A stretch of 33,684 bases of DNA from Clostridia bacterium (GTDB taxonomy: Bacteria; Bacillota; Clostridia; Christensenellales; Aristaeellaceae), in assembly GCA_017509255.1 (NCBI GenBank), contig JAFWQA010000059.1, positions 1-33,684 on the forward strand, written 5' to 3'. Both the position numbers and the translations under genes were made by a program. Below the pieces are notes generated by a model. It worked only from the letters and a program-made list of their open reading frames with translations. It ran no database searches and was not told the DNA's origin. Below are positions 31,857-33,684 of this stretch, piece after piece (within the stretch, counting starts at the first letter, position 1; each line of letters begins with the position of its first letter).

Positions 31857-32768
31857 ATGAAAAAGATCCTTTCCCTTGTTCTGACCGCCCTGCTGATCCT
31901 GGGCCTGGCCGTATCCGTTACCGCTGAGGACGCCCTGAAGCTGACCGCTCCGAGCGGCGCTCCCGCCCTGGCCGTGGCCACGATGGCCGCGGAAGACCCG
32001 GACAGCTTTACCTTCATCGCCGCCGACACCATCGCCGCGGAATTCGCCAAGGCTGAGGCGGACTTCATCATCGCCCCGCTGAACGCGGGCGCCAAGCTCT
32101 ACAAGGCCGGCAAGTCCGCCTATAAGCTGGCCGCCGTGGTCACCTGGGGCAACCTGTACGTCGCCACCCAGAAGGCCGGCTTCCAGCTCCAGGACATCAA
32201 CGGCGCGAAGCTGACCCTGTTCGGCGAAAACACGATCAACGCCTCCGTGGTGCTGTACGCCCTGAAGGCCCAGGGCATCGAGCCCGCCGAGACCGAGTAC
32301 CTCGCCGGCGCCGCCAACACCCAGGCGCTGCTGCTGAGCGATCCCGAAGCGATCGTCGTGACCGCCGAGCCCGCCCTGACCGCCGCCCGGATGAAGAACG
32401 ATGCGCTCACCGCCTTTGCCGTGAACGAGCTGCTGTCCGCCGCCGGCATGGACGGCTACACCCAGGCTGCCCTTTTCGTGAAGCCGGAGACCGCCGAGGC
32501 GCAGCCCGAAGCCGTGGCCGCGTACCTGAAGCAGGTAGAGGAAGCCTGCGGCAAATGCGCAAGCGACGTGGACGCCGTGGCCGAAGCCGCCGTGAAGCTG
32601 GAGATCCTGCCCAACGCGAAGGTCGCCGCCGCCGCGATCCCGAACTGCAGTATCCGCTATGCCGCCGCCGCTGACGCGAAGGCGGACGTGGAAAAGACCG
32701 TGGCCGTCGACCCGGCGCAGTTCGGCGGAGACGTTCCGGCCGACGATTTCTACTATGAAGCCAAATAA
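31857..32768 (+). CDS. SsuA/TauA-like ABC substrate-binding protein
   Basis: A 303-aa secreted binding protein: signal peptide MKKILSLVLTALLILGLAVSVTA, then the two-lobe NMT1/SsuA-type fold (LTAPSGAPALAVATMAAEDP, EADFIIAPLNAGAKLY, LAAVVTWGNLYVATQKAG, LFGENTINASVVLYALKAQGI). Family members bind aliphatic sulfonates, taurine, thiamine precursors or nitrate; the ligand cannot be told. No lipobox cysteine is present. AAGGAGG precedes the ATG, with an out-of-frame mini-frame ATGCCATGA overlapping the start. The following permease gene starts inside this gene's end (14-bp overlap). Confidence 0.85.
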   Translation: MKKILSLVLTALLILGLAVSVTAEDALKLTAPSGAPALAVATMAAEDPDSFTFIAADTIAAEFAKAEADFIIAPLNAGAKLYKAGKSAYKLAAVVTWGNLYVATQKAGFQLQDINGAKLTLFGENTINASVVLYALKAQGIEPAETEYLAGAANTQALLLSDPEAIVVTAEPALTAARMKNDALTAFAVNELLSAAGMDGYTQAALFVKPETAEAQPEAVAAYLKQVEEACGKCASDVDAVAEAAVKLEILPNAKVAAAAIPNCSIRYAAAADAKADVEKTVAVDPAQFGGDVPADDFYYEAK

Positions 32769-33510
32769 AGCGCGCGATTCCGTCGCGTTCTGCCTGGGCA
32801 TCGTTCTGCTGGGCTGCCTGATCCAGGCCGCCGGGTATCTCAAGGGCGATGCCCTTGTTTTTCCGGGCGTCGGGGAGATCCTGCGCGCCTTTTTCCGGCT
32901 GCTCGGCACCGCGGAGACCTGGGGGAAGATCGGCACAACGGTGCTGCACCTGACCGCCTCCGTCGCCATAGCGGCCGTGCTCGGCACCGCGCTGGGCATG
33001 GCCATGGGCATGAACGCCTTCGTTCGGAACCTGCTCAGGCCCACCATGATCCTGCTGCGGTCCCTGCCGATGATCGTGCTGACCGTGATCGTGATGGTGC
33101 TGATGAATTACAGCCGGGTGCCGGTGACCGCCTCCGTGCTGGTGCTGACCCCGCTGATCGCCGAGGCGGCGTGCGAAGGCTGCCGGCGGATCGACCGGGA
33201 GCTGATCGACGTGTACCGCCTGAACAGCGCCCTGAACCCCGCCGTGCTCTTCCGCGTCTACCTGCCGCTGACGGCGGGCTACCTGAAGCAGGCGTACGTC
33301 AACGCCGTGGGCATGGGCATCCGGCTGGCCGTGTCCACCGAGTACCTGGTGCAGACGAAGAACTCGCTGGGCAAGGCGGTCTACTCCGCCGGGTATTTCA
33401 ACGAGTACCAGGACATCTACGCCTACGCGCTGATCATGGTGCTGCTGGTGCTGGCTGTGAGCGCCCTGCCGCCGCTGATCGGCCGGCTGGCCGGAAAGCA
33501 GGAAAACTGA
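32755..33510 (+). CDS. SsuC/TauC-like ABC permease
   Basis: A 251-aa membrane protein with about six helices of the BPD_transp_1 type, partner of the preceding binding protein. Seen: LRSLPMIVLTVIVMV and the cytoplasmic coupling region, altered here to EAACEGCRRIDRELIDVYR, followed by FRVYLPLTAGYLKQAYVNAVG. The coupling motif (EAA---G) is recognisable. ATG32755 lies 14 bp inside the binding-protein gene, so translation is coupled. The ATPase that would energise it is not in the window; 174 bases without a gene follow, so it may be elsewhere or further right. Confidence 0.87.
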   Translation: MKPNKARDSVAFCLGIVLLGCLIQAAGYLKGDALVFPGVGEILRAFFRLLGTAETWGKIGTTVLHLTASVAIAAVLGTALGMAMGMNAFVRNLLRPTMILLRSLPMIVLTVIVMVLMNYSRVPVTASVLVLTPLIAEAACEGCRRIDRELIDVYRLNSALNPAVLFRVYLPLTAGYLKQAYVNAVGMGIRLAVSTEYLVQTKNSLGKAVYSAGYFNEYQDIYAYALIMVLLVLAVSALPPLIGRLAGKQEN

Positions 33511-33598
33511 CCGGCAGGCATTATTTTGTTTTATTTGCTGCCGTGGCAGATAAATAAGATCTTCGTCATAGGCCTCCAACGCCTCACAAGGCGACGTT

Positions 33599-33682
33599 TT
33601 GCCGCGATTTGCGCACTGGGAAAATCGTACATTTCTGCCGGAAAACCGGGCGTACCCGGCAAATCGCGGCAAATCGCGGCAA
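33599..33682. repeat. Short inverted and tandem repeat at the window end
   Basis: TTGCCGCGATTTGC (33599-33612) is repeated inverted as GCAAATCGCGGCAA at 33659-33672 and again, overlapping, at 33669-33682. Between them is a CCGGG-CGTA-CCCGG hairpin (about 33646-33659). The stretch 33511-33684 has no gene. Confidence 0.75.
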
Positions 33683-33684
33683 TG

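Overview
The window looks like a piece of an uncultured Bacillota (Clostridia-type, gut or rumen) genome. The evidence is GGAGG-type ribosome binding sites, Gram-positive-like signal peptides, a flotillin, a BspA-type LRR protein, NatAB-like ABC exporters, and starch and alpha-galactoside degradation genes. The right two thirds (about 11.3-33.5 kb) are GC-rich, tightly packed and ordinary in codon use. The left third (about 0.15-11.2 kb) has clearly lower GC and is a mosaic of broken and reversed genes, so I read it as an accessory island or, at worst, partly an assembly chimera. All of this was read by eye; no search was run.

Left region (1-11.2 kb). A GC-rich GH42 beta-galactosidase start is cut at about base 147 and joined to the last 72 codons of a CarB-like gene. 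Next come a large serine recombinase (817-2457), a tRNA-Ala(CGC)-like gene whose 5' part is damaged, two small minus-strand genes, and a roughly 1-kb plus-strand block (about 3.74-4.77 kb). That block lies between a minus-strand gene that has lost its start and a minus-strand voltage-sensor channel gene that has lost its pore. A minus-strand cluster (5.3-9.6 kb) follows. In transcription order it encodes a glycine-zipper membrane protein, a 117-aa protein, a frame-broken small protein, an EF-hand/EcsC-like protein, a PD-(D/E)XK-like protein with a possible frameshifted tail, and the voltage-sensor protein. It is closed by a head-to-head HNH endonuclease gene (9.58-10.98 kb) that overlaps the truncated start of the membrane protein. 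Membrane protein, calcium-type EF-hand, nuclease fold and voltage sensor in one cluster, beside an HNH nuclease and a recombinase, is the best candidate here for an undescribed (defence-like or stress) system.

Middle (11.2-18.9 kb). A two-gene phage-type replication module (DnaD-like organizer plus helicase loader) has a terminator in its leader and a very AT-rich, repeat-bearing stretch inside the first gene that could be an origin. It converges on a Cas4-like/DUF2779 nuclease that is translationally coupled to a secreted Ig-like/PDZ protein. Then come a flotillin, a secreted DUF4352-type protein and an XRE regulator with a perfect 11-bp inverted repeat at its promoter.

Right (18.9-33.7 kb). 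In order: a GT2 glycosyltransferase, a secreted type I pullulanase, a NatAB-like three-gene ABC exporter, a secreted SH3/LRR protein, a PstS-like binding protein, a GH36 alpha-galactosidase, and an SsuA-like/SsuC-like ABC pair. Two nearly identical 59-bp terminator-plus-promoter cassettes flank the ABC exporter. A structured leader with a possible antiterminator lies upstream of the alpha-galactosidase. The window ends in a short repeat array.
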